From Candidatus Omnitrophota bacterium (lineage in GTDB: Bacteria; Omnitrophota; Omnitrophia; Omnitrophales; JACQQS01), in the NCBI GenBank assembly GCA_016206925.1, contig JACQQS010000036.1, positions 1-54,631 of the forward strand: a stretch of DNA of 54,631 nucleotides, read 5' to 3'. The translations under genes were made by a program, and so were the position numbers. Each line of letters starts with the position of its first letter. Within the stretch, counting starts at the first letter, position 1. Below the pieces are notes generated by a model that was given only the letters and a program-made list of their open reading frames with translations, was not told the origin of the DNA and did no database searches. Positions 38,361-46,046 of this stretch are shown one piece after another.

Positions 38361-38828
38361 ATGGATGATAATGCAATTAAGGAAATAAAGAAACGCAAGG
38401 CGCGCTGGGTGGGCTTTTTTGCCGTTGCGATTCTTGCGGCCTCCATGGGCAACATCATTAACTGCTTCTACCTGCTGACCGTACTCAGGACGCTTTACTT
38501 GGACCCTATGACTTCCGAAGCTTTAAAACAAATGGCGCTGAATGTTGCGGCAGCAACCGGCATCGCTACGGTCTGCCTCCTGGTGTATTTTTTGCGCCTT
38601 CCCAAAGCGGTGCAGCAATGGGAATACAAAGAATGGGGCGGAAAATTCATAAAATGGTTCATCATTCTTTCCGTTATTGCTCTGCCGCTTCCACTGCTGA
38701 TCACGCAGCCTTCGCGCGGCTTTCCGGTTTACCTAAGTGCTTATTTGCTTCTGGAAGGCGTTGCCCTTAATTTTCTCGTAGCCTGGTATTTTAGCCGGTC
38801 AAAAATAAAATCCATTTTCATACGATGA
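38361..38828 (+). CDS. Four-helix membrane protein of unknown function
   Basis: The product has 155 residues from ATG 38361, which follows a GGGGGG ribosome site. After a basic N-terminus (KEIKKRKARW) there are four hydrophobic segments. I do not recognise a family. It precedes the fused MFS/spermidine-synthase gene by 22 bases and may be cotranscribed with it. Confidence 0.6.
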   Translation: MDDNAIKEIKKRKARWVGFFAVAILAASMGNIINCFYLLTVLRTLYLDPMTSEALKQMALNVAAATGIATVCLLVYFLRLPKAVQQWEYKEWGGKFIKWFIILSVIALPLPLLITQPSRGFPVYLSAYLLLEGVALNFLVAWYFSRSKIKSIFIR

Positions 38829-38850
38829 CGCAGCGAAAAGCGGGTTCGTT

Positions 38851-40905
38851 GTGAGTCTTGCCTACACAACCATTTCCTTCCTGGCGTCATTTATGCTTTT
38901 TCAAATCGAGCTGATCATCGCCAAACTCCTCCTGCCCCTTTACGGCGGCAGTTATTTTGTCTGGACGACCTGCATGATGTTTTTTACCGCCTTGCTTTTT
39001 CTTGGCTATGTTTACGCGGATTTTATTTTGAGGACAGTCGGTCAGCGTCTCTACGTAAAAATTCACGTTGCCCTTCTGGCGTTGACGGCACTTGCGTTTC
39101 CCATCAGCGTGCAGGAGCCGGACGCGAATCTATCCCCTGTGTTGGACATCATTTTCTCTCTGGCCCGGAACATCGGCGCCCCGTTTCTGGTTTTATGTGT
39201 AACCAGCCCGCTCATCCAGCGCTGGTTTTCGTTTTCAAAACAGCCTTCACGGAGCAACCCCTATTTTCTTTATGCCGCCTCGAACGCCGGGGCGCTTCTT
39301 GCGCTTCTCACGTATCCTACGGTTTTCGAGCCTCTTTTTACGGTTTCCCAACAGCTTTTAATTTGGTACGCCGGCTACGCCGTTTACGTGATCTGTCATT
39401 TCTTCTGCCTGACGGAAGTTTTGACGAGCGCTCCGAAATCGGCAGCTTACGGCACCGGCCGGAGTCAGGCGTGGGCAACTGCCGGTGCGGGCCCGAAAAT
39501 GATTTTCTACTGGACGCTCGTCAGCGCCAGCACGTGTGCGCTCATGCTTGCCGTTACGAATGCGATTACACTCGATATCGCATCGCTGCCGCTCCTTTGG
39601 ATGCTTCCGCTGGGCATTTACTTGCTGACGATTATCCTGAATTTTCAAAGAAAGCCGTGGTACCCGGCGTATCTGAATATTATTTGCCTGGTGCTCGGCT
39701 GCGCCGCCGCAGTTTTTTTGATTCGGACACCCACCGAGCTTTTCTCAAACCGGGCCATCGTTTTTCACTCGGCTATCCTTTTTATTGCCTGCATGATCGG
39801 TCACCGGAATCTTTACCAGTCCAAACCGCCGGCCGCACAGCTTACTACGTACTATGTTTGTATCGGGTTCGGCGGCTCTCTGGCTGCCTTCTTCATCGGC
39901 GTCGGCATTCCCTTCTTCGGCCGGCACCTGGCGCTTTCCCTGGCGGACTATCTTTTGGCCATCGCTTTGGTGGTGGCAAGCCTGCTGGTCCGGGATGCGA
40001 GCCAGATCCAGGCGTTTTACAGGAAAAGAAAAGTGCTTGTGATAGCATTGCCGGTTTTGGCCGTTGGTTTGGTTGCAGCCGGCGTCACGGTTGTTGTGAA
40101 GCGCGGTCAACAAAAGATTTTATATTCAATCCGAAATTTTTACGGAATCAGCCGCGTCATCGATAAAAATGATACGCGGATCTTTTTTCACGGATCGACC
40201 ATTCACGGTGCACAGTTTCTGGACGCCGAAAGAAAAGCAAGACCTTTGCTTTACTTTCATCCGAAATCGCCCGTTGCCGATGTTTTTGAAGCCGCCGGGC
40301 CGCGCAAGCAGATCGGGGTACTGGGACTCGGCGCCGGTTCGCTTTCTGCCTACAGCCGCGAAGGGGAGGAATGGGATTTTTATGAAATCGACCCGGCGGT
40401 TTTGGATATCGCCGAGCGCTTTTTCGGCTATTTGGATATGAGCCGGGTGAGGCCGAGAATTGTCCTCGGGGACGGCAGGCTCTCTCTGGCGCGCGCCGGG
40501 GGGCGTGCCTACGATTTGCTTTTCATGGATGCGTTTAGCAGTGATTCGGTCCCCGTTCATCTGATCACCCGGGAGGCCGTCCGCGTGTATTTAAGCCGCC
40601 TTGCCCAGAATGGTTTGCTCGTCTTTAATATTTCAAACCGGTATTTGAATCTGAGAATCATTTTGCGCGACATCGCCGTGGCCGAAGATTTGCCGGCGGC
40701 TTTCAAAGGACATTACGGCCCGGTTGATGAGAAGGAAGGCGAATCGGCTTCCGAATGGTTCGTCATCAGCCGCAGCACGAATAAGATTGCGGAGTTTGTG
40801 GCAAAATATGGATGGTCGGACGCACGCACGGGAATGCTGGAGCCGGTCCGACGGCCGTGGACTGATCAGTACGTAAACATTCTCACCGCCCTCCTCGCAA
40901 AATGA
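38851..40905 (+). CDS. Fused MFS-like membrane domain and spermidine synthase-like protein
   Basis: The product has 684 residues and starts at GTG. The first 400 residues form ten or more membrane helices. The C-terminal domain is spermidine-synthase-like: VLGLGAGSLSAY (nucleotide-binding glycine motif), FYEIDPAVLDIAERFF (acidic strand-2 residue), and FMDAFSSDSVPVHLITREA, a family hallmark. Members of this fused group are common in bacteria, but their product is not settled; aminopropyl transfer or export of a polyamine-like compound is possible. Confidence 0.88.
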   Translation: MSLAYTTISFLASFMLFQIELIIAKLLLPLYGGSYFVWTTCMMFFTALLFLGYVYADFILRTVGQRLYVKIHVALLALTALAFPISVQEPDANLSPVLDIIFSLARNIGAPFLVLCVTSPLIQRWFSFSKQPSRSNPYFLYAASNAGALLALLTYPTVFEPLFTVSQQLLIWYAGYAVYVICHFFCLTEVLTSAPKSAAYGTGRSQAWATAGAGPKMIFYWTLVSASTCALMLAVTNAITLDIASLPLLWMLPLGIYLLTIILNFQRKPWYPAYLNIICLVLGCAAAVFLIRTPTELFSNRAIVFHSAILFIACMIGHRNLYQSKPPAAQLTTYYVCIGFGGSLAAFFIGVGIPFFGRHLALSLADYLLAIALVVASLLVRDASQIQAFYRKRKVLVIALPVLAVGLVAAGVTVVVKRGQQKILYSIRNFYGISRVIDKNDTRIFFHGSTIHGAQFLDAERKARPLLYFHPKSPVADVFEAAGPRKQIGVLGLGAGSLSAYSREGEEWDFYEIDPAVLDIAERFFGYLDMSRVRPRIVLGDGRLSLARAGGRAYDLLFMDAFSSDSVPVHLITREAVRVYLSRLAQNGLLVFNISNRYLNLRIILRDIAVAEDLPAAFKGHYGPVDEKEGESASEWFVISRSTNKIAEFVAKYGWSDARTGMLEPVRRPWTDQYVNILTALLAK

Positions 40906-40957
40906 GGCAAGCTGCGGGCGAATCGGTTGAAGCATTCCTCAGAGGAATGGTCAAAAA

Positions 40958-40987
40958 GGCAATTTCTGCCGGCCGGCAGAAATTGCC
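40958..40987. terminator. 30-base perfect palindrome, possible reverse-strand terminator
   Basis: GGCAATTTCTGCCGG and CCGGCAGAAATTGCC form a perfect 15-bp stem without loop. An AAAAA tract at its left end reads as TTTTT on the reverse strand. It follows the MFS/spermidine-synthase gene. A smaller palindrome (ATTCCTC-a-GAGGAAT) lies about 20 bases upstream. Confidence 0.5.
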
Positions 40988-41083
40988 TGGAGAAGGCCGT
41001 AAAACATAGAAAAATTCCTCAAAAAATAGCTTGGTTTGGGGCTGTTTTCGGCGTTAGAATCTTCCGCACGCGTGGAGTTATCG

Positions 41084-41866
41084 ATGGATGCGCCAAAAAT
41101 AATTTTCCTGACGTTTGCAATTTTACTCGTCCCCTTTCATTCCTACGCGGCTATTCACACCGAGCTTGTTCCCTATAAACACGGCGAGACGGAACTCGAG
41201 GGGTTTCTTGCTTACGATGATACGCTGCCGGGCAAACGTCCGGGCGTGCTTGTCTTCCATGAATGGAAAGGGCTGAATGATTATGCGAAACGGCGGGCAA
41301 CCATGCTGGCCGAGCTTGGCTATGCGGCTTTTGCCGCCGATATGTATGGGAAGGGCGTCCGCGCCGAAACGCATGAAGAAGCCGCCAAACTTTCGGGCCT
41401 GTATCGCGAGGACCGCGCGCTTATGCGCAGCAGGGCCCATGCGGCTTTGGATTTCTTGCGCAGCAATGAGCGCACGGACGGCGGCCGGATTGCCGCGATC
41501 GGCTATTGCTTTGGCGGCACGACCGTGCTTGAAATGGCGCGCGCGGGTTTTGATTTAAAAGCCGCTGTCAGTTTTCACGGCGGGCTGGGGACACCGATGC
41601 CTGCCGAGCCCGGTAAAATAAAGGCCAAAATCCTTGTTCTGCACGGCGCAGCGGATGAATTTGTGAATGCCGAAGTACCGGCGTTCAGGGAAGAGATGAG
41701 AAACGCGGGCGCCGACTTGCATTTTGAATCGTTTGACGGCGCGGTCCACAGCTTCACCGTGCCGGAAGCGGGGAATGATCCGTCAAAAGGAATGGCGTAC
41801 AATGAAGACGCCGACAGGAGATCTTGGCAAATGATGGAGGCATTTCTTGCCGAGGTTTTGAAGTAA
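41084..41866 (+). CDS. Exported dienelactone hydrolase-family protein
   Basis: The product has 260 residues from ATG 41084, with a signal peptide (about 1-23, HSYAA). The alpha/beta hydrolase triad is complete: C142 in GYCFGG, D191 in HGAADEF and H222 in GAVHSF. Family enzymes use the cysteine nucleophile to open lactones or ester bonds. Export to the periplasm points to cleavage of an environmental ester or lactone; the substrate is unknown. It is followed by a small exported protein in the same direction. Confidence 0.9.
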   Translation: MDAPKIIFLTFAILLVPFHSYAAIHTELVPYKHGETELEGFLAYDDTLPGKRPGVLVFHEWKGLNDYAKRRATMLAELGYAAFAADMYGKGVRAETHEEAAKLSGLYREDRALMRSRAHAALDFLRSNERTDGGRIAAIGYCFGGTTVLEMARAGFDLKAAVSFHGGLGTPMPAEPGKIKAKILVLHGAADEFVNAEVPAFREEMRNAGADLHFESFDGAVHSFTVPEAGNDPSKGMAYNEDADRRSWQMMEAFLAEVLK

Positions 41867-41901
41867 ATGTAATCGGTAAACCAAAAGGAAGGATCGGAAA
41901 T

Positions 41902-42201
41902 ATGAAAAGAGCAAAGCAATTCGCTGCGATTTTACTTGTGCTTCAGCTGTTCGTCTCGTTTGCCCCCTCCGCCGTGTGGGCGGAAAATACGGCTGTGCAC
42001 GGCGACATGACCGGAAAAACTTTTGTCCACGGGCTGGCTTCTTTACTCATTTGGCCCGGCGTTGGTCAGTACCTGAACGACAACAAGCTTGAGAAGAACT
42101 GGACACATGCCGCGCTGGGTCTTACGGGAATTTTCCGCTTGTGGTCGGGCTGGGACGCTATGATTGACCGCAAGGGCGGGCGCTGGGACGGAAAGATTTA
42201 A
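41902..42201 (+). CDS. Small exported or membrane protein of unknown function
   Basis: The product has 99 residues from ATG 41902, preceded by AAGGAAGGA. A signal peptide (about 1-26, AVWAE) is followed by a segment with a second hydrophobic stretch (FVHGLASLLIWPGVGQYLND) and a tail ending DRKGGRWDGKI. The GxGQ part recalls TM2-type or tail-length membrane families, but not enough to assign one. Confidence 0.6.
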   Translation: MKRAKQFAAILLVLQLFVSFAPSAVWAENTAVHGDMTGKTFVHGLASLLIWPGVGQYLNDNKLEKNWTHAALGLTGIFRLWSGWDAMIDRKGGRWDGKI

Positions 42202-42294
42202 TCCGCAAAAATGCGTTAGCGGAAGATAATGATTCGAAGCCCGCGATAGCTTCAAAGTATTGGACAGCCGGACGGAGTCTTTTGGCGATTCAAG

Positions 42295-42609
42295 ATGAAA
42301 ACCCCGAGCACGCGTGAAAAGGAAATCCTGGAAGCCGTTGTGAAAATACTTAAGGATAAATTGAAGCCCGCCAGGATTATCTTGTTCGGTTCACGCGCCA
42401 AGGGCCGTGCCTATACAAGTTCTGACTTTGATTTCGCTGTCGATGCTAAAAGGCCTGGGATTCGAATCGAAACCGAATTGGACGAACAGATTGAACACGT
42501 ATCCGGACTATATTCCGTTGACATTATTTATTTAAGAAGTGTGGAAAAGGAGTTTCGAGATATCGTTCTTAAAACAGGAAAGGTCATGTATGAAAAGCGA
42601 AGAAAATAA
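42295..42609 (+). CDS. MNT-type nucleotidyltransferase (antitoxin of HEPN/MNT module)
   Basis: The product has 104 residues, typical for the minimal nucleotidyltransferase family. The active site is complete: GSRAKG (32-37) and SDFDFAVD with D44 and D46. In type VII toxin-antitoxin systems the MNT protein adenylylates its HEPN partner and blocks its RNase activity. The next gene overlaps by 20 bases and encodes that partner. Homologues of this pair are HI0073/HI0074 of Haemophilus. It is intact, unlike the remnant at 18125-18382. Confidence 0.88.
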   Translation: MKTPSTREKEILEAVVKILKDKLKPARIILFGSRAKGRAYTSSDFDFAVDAKRPGIRIETELDEQIEHVSGLYSVDIIYLRSVEKEFRDIVLKTGKVMYEKRRK

Positions 42610-42979
42610 CCTTTCCTCGAAGAAATTGCGTGATGCCGTATCCCGGTTAAAGGAGGGCGTTAAGGCCGCAAAAGATGAGCTGGATAAGGACGGTGTCATT
42701 AAGAGATTTGAATTCACATTTGAGCTTTTCTGGAAGTCGCTTAAGATCTTTCTTCAAGAGGAGGGAATTGAATGCCGTTCCCCCAAGGGGTGTTTGAAAG
42801 CCGCATTTCGACTGGGGTTTATTCAGGACGAAACCCTATTTCTCGGTATGCTTGAAGATCGGAATAAAATGGCGCATATCTACCATAGGGAAGAGTCGGC
42901 CAGAATATTTGAACTTATCAAAAAAGACTACCTTCCTGCGATCGAAAGTGTGCTGGGGAAATTGGAAAGCTCGGATTGA
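42590..42979 (+). CDS. HI0074-family HEPN protein (toxin or substrate-binding partner of MNT)
   Basis: The product has 129 residues, all helical. DGVIKRFEFTFELFWKSLK and EDRNKMAHIYH are marks of the nucleotidyltransferase substrate-binding HI0074 family; R91 and H96 form the HEPN Rx4H motif, which can act as an RNase site. The start ATG at 42590 has GGAAAGG upstream and lies inside the MNT gene, so translation is coupled. Whether this protein is toxic or only a partner for nucleotide transfer is not settled for the family. Confidence 0.85.
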   Translation: MKSEENNLSSKKLRDAVSRLKEGVKAAKDELDKDGVIKRFEFTFELFWKSLKIFLQEEGIECRSPKGCLKAAFRLGFIQDETLFLGMLEDRNKMAHIYHREESARIFELIKKDYLPAIESVLGKLESSD

Positions 42980-42988
42980 TCTTTTCGG

Positions 42989-43246
42989 ATGATGACTTCA
43001 TTGGATCTTGGAATACCTACCTTAGGCTCCTGCCAGATAAAGTCCCCCGTGCGCGTTTTGCTGGGAACGGATAGCTGCCCGGTAAGTTTTGTCAGTGACA
43101 ATCACAAAGTTGTATTCGACCCTGCCTCAAAAGCAATTGAAGCCGCAAGGGAACGGGGCGGTGAAATCCCGATGTTGGAACTTGCCGGGCCGCGGTGCGA
43201 AATTTATTTTGATTCGGCCGTTTTGCTGAATGCGAGGCATTCTTGA
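42989..43246 (+). pseudogene. N-terminal fragment of ATP/PPi-dependent 6-phosphofructokinase
   Basis: The 85-residue frame has IPTLGSCQIKSPV near the start and EIPMLELAGPRCEIYFDSA near the end. Both match the N-terminal extension of plant-type/PPi-like phosphofructokinases (normally over 400 residues), where AGPR-x-x-I-(FY)-F-D-P leads into the IVTCGGLCPG nucleotide site. Here the frame ends just before that site and overlaps rfbC. It is therefore a truncated remnant left by a deletion or by insertion of rfbC. Confidence 0.7.
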
Positions 43247-43776
43247 AGCTTGAGAAGGCGGCTCCCTTGCCGGAAGTAATCATCATTGATTCCGAAGTGC
43301 ACAAAGATTCCCGCGGATATTTTTTTGAGAGTTTTCAGGAAAAAAAATTCGGGGAGGTCGGACTTCCCACTCGTTTTGTCCAGGATAACGTGTCCCGTTC
43401 TGTGCGAAATACACTCCGGGGCCTTCACGCGCAAATTCGCCGTCCGCAGGGGAAACTGGTTCGCGTGGTTTCAGGCGCGGTGTTTGATGTGGCTGTGGAC
43501 ATACGCACGCAGTCAAAAACGCGCGGCCGGTGGACAACCATTGAACTCTCAGCGGAAAATTTCAGGCAGGTTTACGTGCCGCCCGGCTTCGCGCATGGGT
43601 TTTGCGTAACCAGTGAATTTGCCGTTGTGGAATACAAATGCACCGATTTTTACGATCCTGCCGATGAGATTACCATAATCTGGAACGACCCTGCTTTGAA
43701 AATTCCCTGGCCGGTTAAGGATCCCATCCTCTCTCAAAAAGACCGGGCCGGCGTGAGATTAACCGAGATTCCTTGA
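43243..43776 (+). CDS. rfbC: dTDP-4-dehydrorhamnose 3,5-epimerase
   Basis: The product has 177 residues, normal for RfbC/RmlC, which epimerises dTDP-4-keto-6-deoxyglucose at C3 and C5 on the way to dTDP-L-rhamnose. Conserved residues are present: RGLHAQ with H62, K71 (GKLVRV), DVAVDIR, and VPPGFAHGFCV. The start is a TTG at 43243 that overlaps the stop of the PFK fragment. No rfbA, rfbB or rfbD is in the window. It is terminated together with the next small frame at 43991-44024. Confidence 0.92.
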   Translation: MKLEKAAPLPEVIIIDSEVHKDSRGYFFESFQEKKFGEVGLPTRFVQDNVSRSVRNTLRGLHAQIRRPQGKLVRVVSGAVFDVAVDIRTQSKTRGRWTTIELSAENFRQVYVPPGFAHGFCVTSEFAVVEYKCTDFYDPADEITIIWNDPALKIPWPVKDPILSQKDRAGVRLTEIP

Positions 43777-43816
43777 CGCTCCTGATACAATGATTGTGCT
43801 TACTTGAGAGTACTCT

Positions 43817-43960
43817 ATGAAATACGAACAAGTACACTATTTTACGAATCTGGTGAAACCCGCGGCCGGCACGCGCGGAATGGTCATCCGTGTGTGCAAG
43901 CGGCTTCATGATTGGAGCCGCGCTGTGGGCTTGGAGGTATCTAAAGCAAGCTTAACTTGA
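43817..43960 (+). CDS. Possible 47-residue protein
   Basis: A short frame (MKYEQVHYFTNLVKPAAG and so on) follows rfbC and ends 30 bases before a strong terminator. It is basic and has no hydrophobic segment. No good ribosome site precedes it. It may be a fragment of a larger gene or a small protein; I do not recognise it. Confidence 0.3.
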   Translation: MKYEQVHYFTNLVKPAAGTRGMVIRVCKRLHDWSRAVGLEVSKASLT

Positions 43961-43990
43961 TGTAGGAATCATAAATAGATAGATACAAAT

Positions 43991-44024
43991 AAGCCCATGG
44001 CTCGAAAAAGTCGTGGGCTTTTTT
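43991..44024 (+). terminator. Intrinsic terminator
   Basis: AAGCCCA (43991-43997) pairs with TGGGCTT (44014-44020), followed by a T-run to 44024. It ends the rfbC transcript. Confidence 0.85.
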
Positions 44025-44046
44025 CTTGCAGCGATTGAGGTGAAAT

Positions 44047-44265
44047 ATGGCACCCACAGCAAAAAATAGGATGCGCCCGCCTGGGATTCGCAGAATCAAA
44101 AGGAATCCGCTCAAGCAGACCGCGCTTCTTTATTTACGGGAAGCGCTGCTTGGGGAAAATTATGAGACTTGCGCTGAGCTGATTGAATTCGCCAAAGAAT
44201 TTGGGGCGGACCGGTTTGAGATCGAGAGTCTTTTGGAAGACCCCAGACGGATGCCTTCATTATGA
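44047..44265 (+). CDS. Small basic protein of unknown function
   Basis: The product has 72 residues: a basic N-terminal third (KNRMRPPGIRRIKRNPLK) and a helical acidic C-terminal part (ELIEFAKEFGADRFEIESLLED). GAGGTGA lies seven bases before the ATG, which supports translation. No family is recognised. It begins 22 bases after a terminator, so it needs its own promoter. Confidence 0.55.
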   Translation: MAPTAKNRMRPPGIRRIKRNPLKQTALLYLREALLGENYETCAELIEFAKEFGADRFEIESLLEDPRRMPSL

Positions 44266-44385
44266 TCGTGGTTTGCTTTCCAATGGTGTGCTCTGTGCCG
44301 CACAAGAAGTGTGTCTTATAAGTGTAGAATACCTCCGCTAAACTTTAGCCGCAACATGCCGATATAAAACCAAAAGCCGGCCTTA

Positions 44386-44414
44386 TTGACAAAAGGAATT
44401 TATAAGCTTAAGCT
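44386..44414 (+). promoter_or_regulatory. Sigma-70-type promoter candidate
   Basis: TTGACA (44386-44391) and TAAGCT (44409-44414) are separated by 17 bases and lie 18 bases before the gene at 44432. The -35 box is perfect; the -10 box is weak. Confidence 0.4.
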
Positions 44415-44431
44415 TTGCACCAAAATAACTC

Positions 44432-44881
44432 ATGAGCACCCTTCCCAATAAAAAAAACATAGTATTAAGCCTCATCACTTTTTTTGCATTCACATTCCTT
44501 TATTTTCCCGCATCCATCTTTGCTGTGCCCGTCGATACCGCAACTCCTGAAGAACATGAGTCTGAAAAGGGGCTCATTCAGGAATTAAGCAGTGCCGTTA
44601 AGGAAGTCGACAGCGCCATTTTGGAACAGCAGAATCTATTGGCAAAGTCGGTGTCTGATGGCGAACGTCAGTTGATCAATTCGCAGATCAAAACGCTTGA
44701 GAAGCATAAGAAAATGCTTCAAGGCTTTTTAGACGAATTTACAGGTGGTCTTACCGTAAAAGGCGTTCCTTTGCGAGATCTATTGGAGGAGGAACTTCGC
44801 CAGCAGCGCGAAGACGCGGCCGAAGAGCGAGAACGCCAAATTGTTGAACGCCGCGAGACGGAGCTTTTGGAGCGCACTTAA
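44432..44881 (+). CDS. Exported coiled-coil protein
   Basis: The product has 149 residues: a signal peptide (about 1-31), then a long charged helix with heptad character and a Glu/Arg-rich end (REDAAEERERQIVERRETEL). The middle has LIQELSSAVKEVDSAILEQQNLLAKSV. It stands just before an outer-membrane barrel gene (8-base gap), so the two may form a periplasmic-outer-membrane pair. Family unknown. Confidence 0.65.
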   Translation: MSTLPNKKNIVLSLITFFAFTFLYFPASIFAVPVDTATPEEHESEKGLIQELSSAVKEVDSAILEQQNLLAKSVSDGERQLINSQIKTLEKHKKMLQGFLDEFTGGLTVKGVPLRDLLEEELRQQREDAAEERERQIVERRETELLERT

Positions 44882-44889
44882 GGATTAAC

Positions 44890-45990
44890 GTGCAGAGAAA
44901 ATTCTCTTTTGTTGTTTTAATATTTGTTCTTGCCGCAGCATTTAGAGTAGGCCAATTATACGCTGACGAAGGCGTTCAGAGTTCGCCCCCCCAATCAACC
45001 GCCATTGCTCAATCCGCAGCGAAACAAGCCCCGCCGAAACTCCCTGTTGAACTGATCGTCCAAGCCTTGAAAGTGAAAGCTGAGAAAGCTCTTGAGGAAA
45101 AGCGCAAGAAGGAAGCTTGGAAGATCAATGTCGATGCGGATGTTATTGAAAAATATGAGACAAATCCTAGCCTTACTACAACGAGCAAAGGCGACTGGGC
45201 TACGGTTGAAGATGCCAGTTTAACGATCAAGAAACACGTGTTCGGGCCGTTTACTGGGGAATATTATTACAGCACGAATAATACGCATTACAATGAGTTT
45301 CGAGACAACAATAGCTATTCAAATGTCACCAAAGGAACTTTGATAACCGAATTACCTTTTGACCTTGAGAGCAAAAGTTCCTACGAATTTGAATATCTCC
45401 ATTATCCCTTCGCGCGCGACAGCAACGTTTATTCCCAGCGCTGGAAGGAGCAGTTGACGTGGCGTCCAAACAATGTGTTTTCACACCGAATGTGGTGGCA
45501 GTATCAGTGGCAGCGGTACAGGTTCCGCGACCAGAGGATTCGGGCAGCCGGCTTGAACGTAAGGCAGGATTTCCGCCGTGAGGATACCCGTCAGGAGGCC
45601 GGCTTTGAAGAGACCGTCAGAAAATGGGGCTGGACAGCTAAAATGTCGCACGAGTTTTACCGCAACTGGTCCAATGATCACGCCCTCGGCGAGCCGTTCG
45701 ACAAGTGGTTTTACAAGATGAAGTACACGTTAAGCCGTAATATCACAAAGAAACTCAGCGCCGAAGCGTCTTATGCTTATGATCGTACGATTTTCCTCGA
45801 GAAAAATGTAACGGGTAAAAACGAAGACCAGATTGATAATGCCAATGAGTTTTCCGGCCAGTTGACATACAAGCTTTCAAAGCGTTGGAAAATCAAGAGT
45901 AAATTCAAATACAAAGGCAAAGGATCCAACGCCGATTCCCTCGAATACGAAAATTACACGTTTCAGTCGGGGCTGTATTTTTCGTATTAG
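44890..45990 (+). CDS. Outer-membrane beta-barrel protein of unknown function
   Basis: The product has 366 residues and starts at GTG. After a signal peptide (about 1-25) and a short helical segment (KAEKALEEKRKKEAWK), the rest consists of alternating amphipathic strands ending in an aromatic residue (FQSGLYFSY), the C-terminal signal for barrel assembly. The strands EASYAYDRTIFLEKN and RWKIKSKFKYKGKG are typical of surface-exposed barrels. The substrate is unknown. It is probably cotranscribed with the coiled-coil protein. Confidence 0.7.
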   Translation: MQRKFSFVVLIFVLAAAFRVGQLYADEGVQSSPPQSTAIAQSAAKQAPPKLPVELIVQALKVKAEKALEEKRKKEAWKINVDADVIEKYETNPSLTTTSKGDWATVEDASLTIKKHVFGPFTGEYYYSTNNTHYNEFRDNNSYSNVTKGTLITELPFDLESKSSYEFEYLHYPFARDSNVYSQRWKEQLTWRPNNVFSHRMWWQYQWQRYRFRDQRIRAAGLNVRQDFRREDTRQEAGFEETVRKWGWTAKMSHEFYRNWSNDHALGEPFDKWFYKMKYTLSRNITKKLSAEASYAYDRTIFLEKNVTGKNEDQIDNANEFSGQLTYKLSKRWKIKSKFKYKGKGSNADSLEYENYTFQSGLYFSY

Positions 45991-46001
45991 TTAGGGGGGG
46001 C

Positions 46002-46028
46002 GTAGGGGCGAGGTGACCTCGCCCCTAC
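46002..46028. repeat. GTAGGGGCGAGGT palindromic repeat
   Basis: GTAGGGGCGAGGT and ACCTCGCCCCTAC form perfect 13-base arms around one base. It is a common dispersed-repeat type in many bacterial genomes. It lies between two convergent genes and may act as a terminator. Confidence 0.7.
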
Positions 46029-46046
46029 AATTACAGCAAATTTAAA

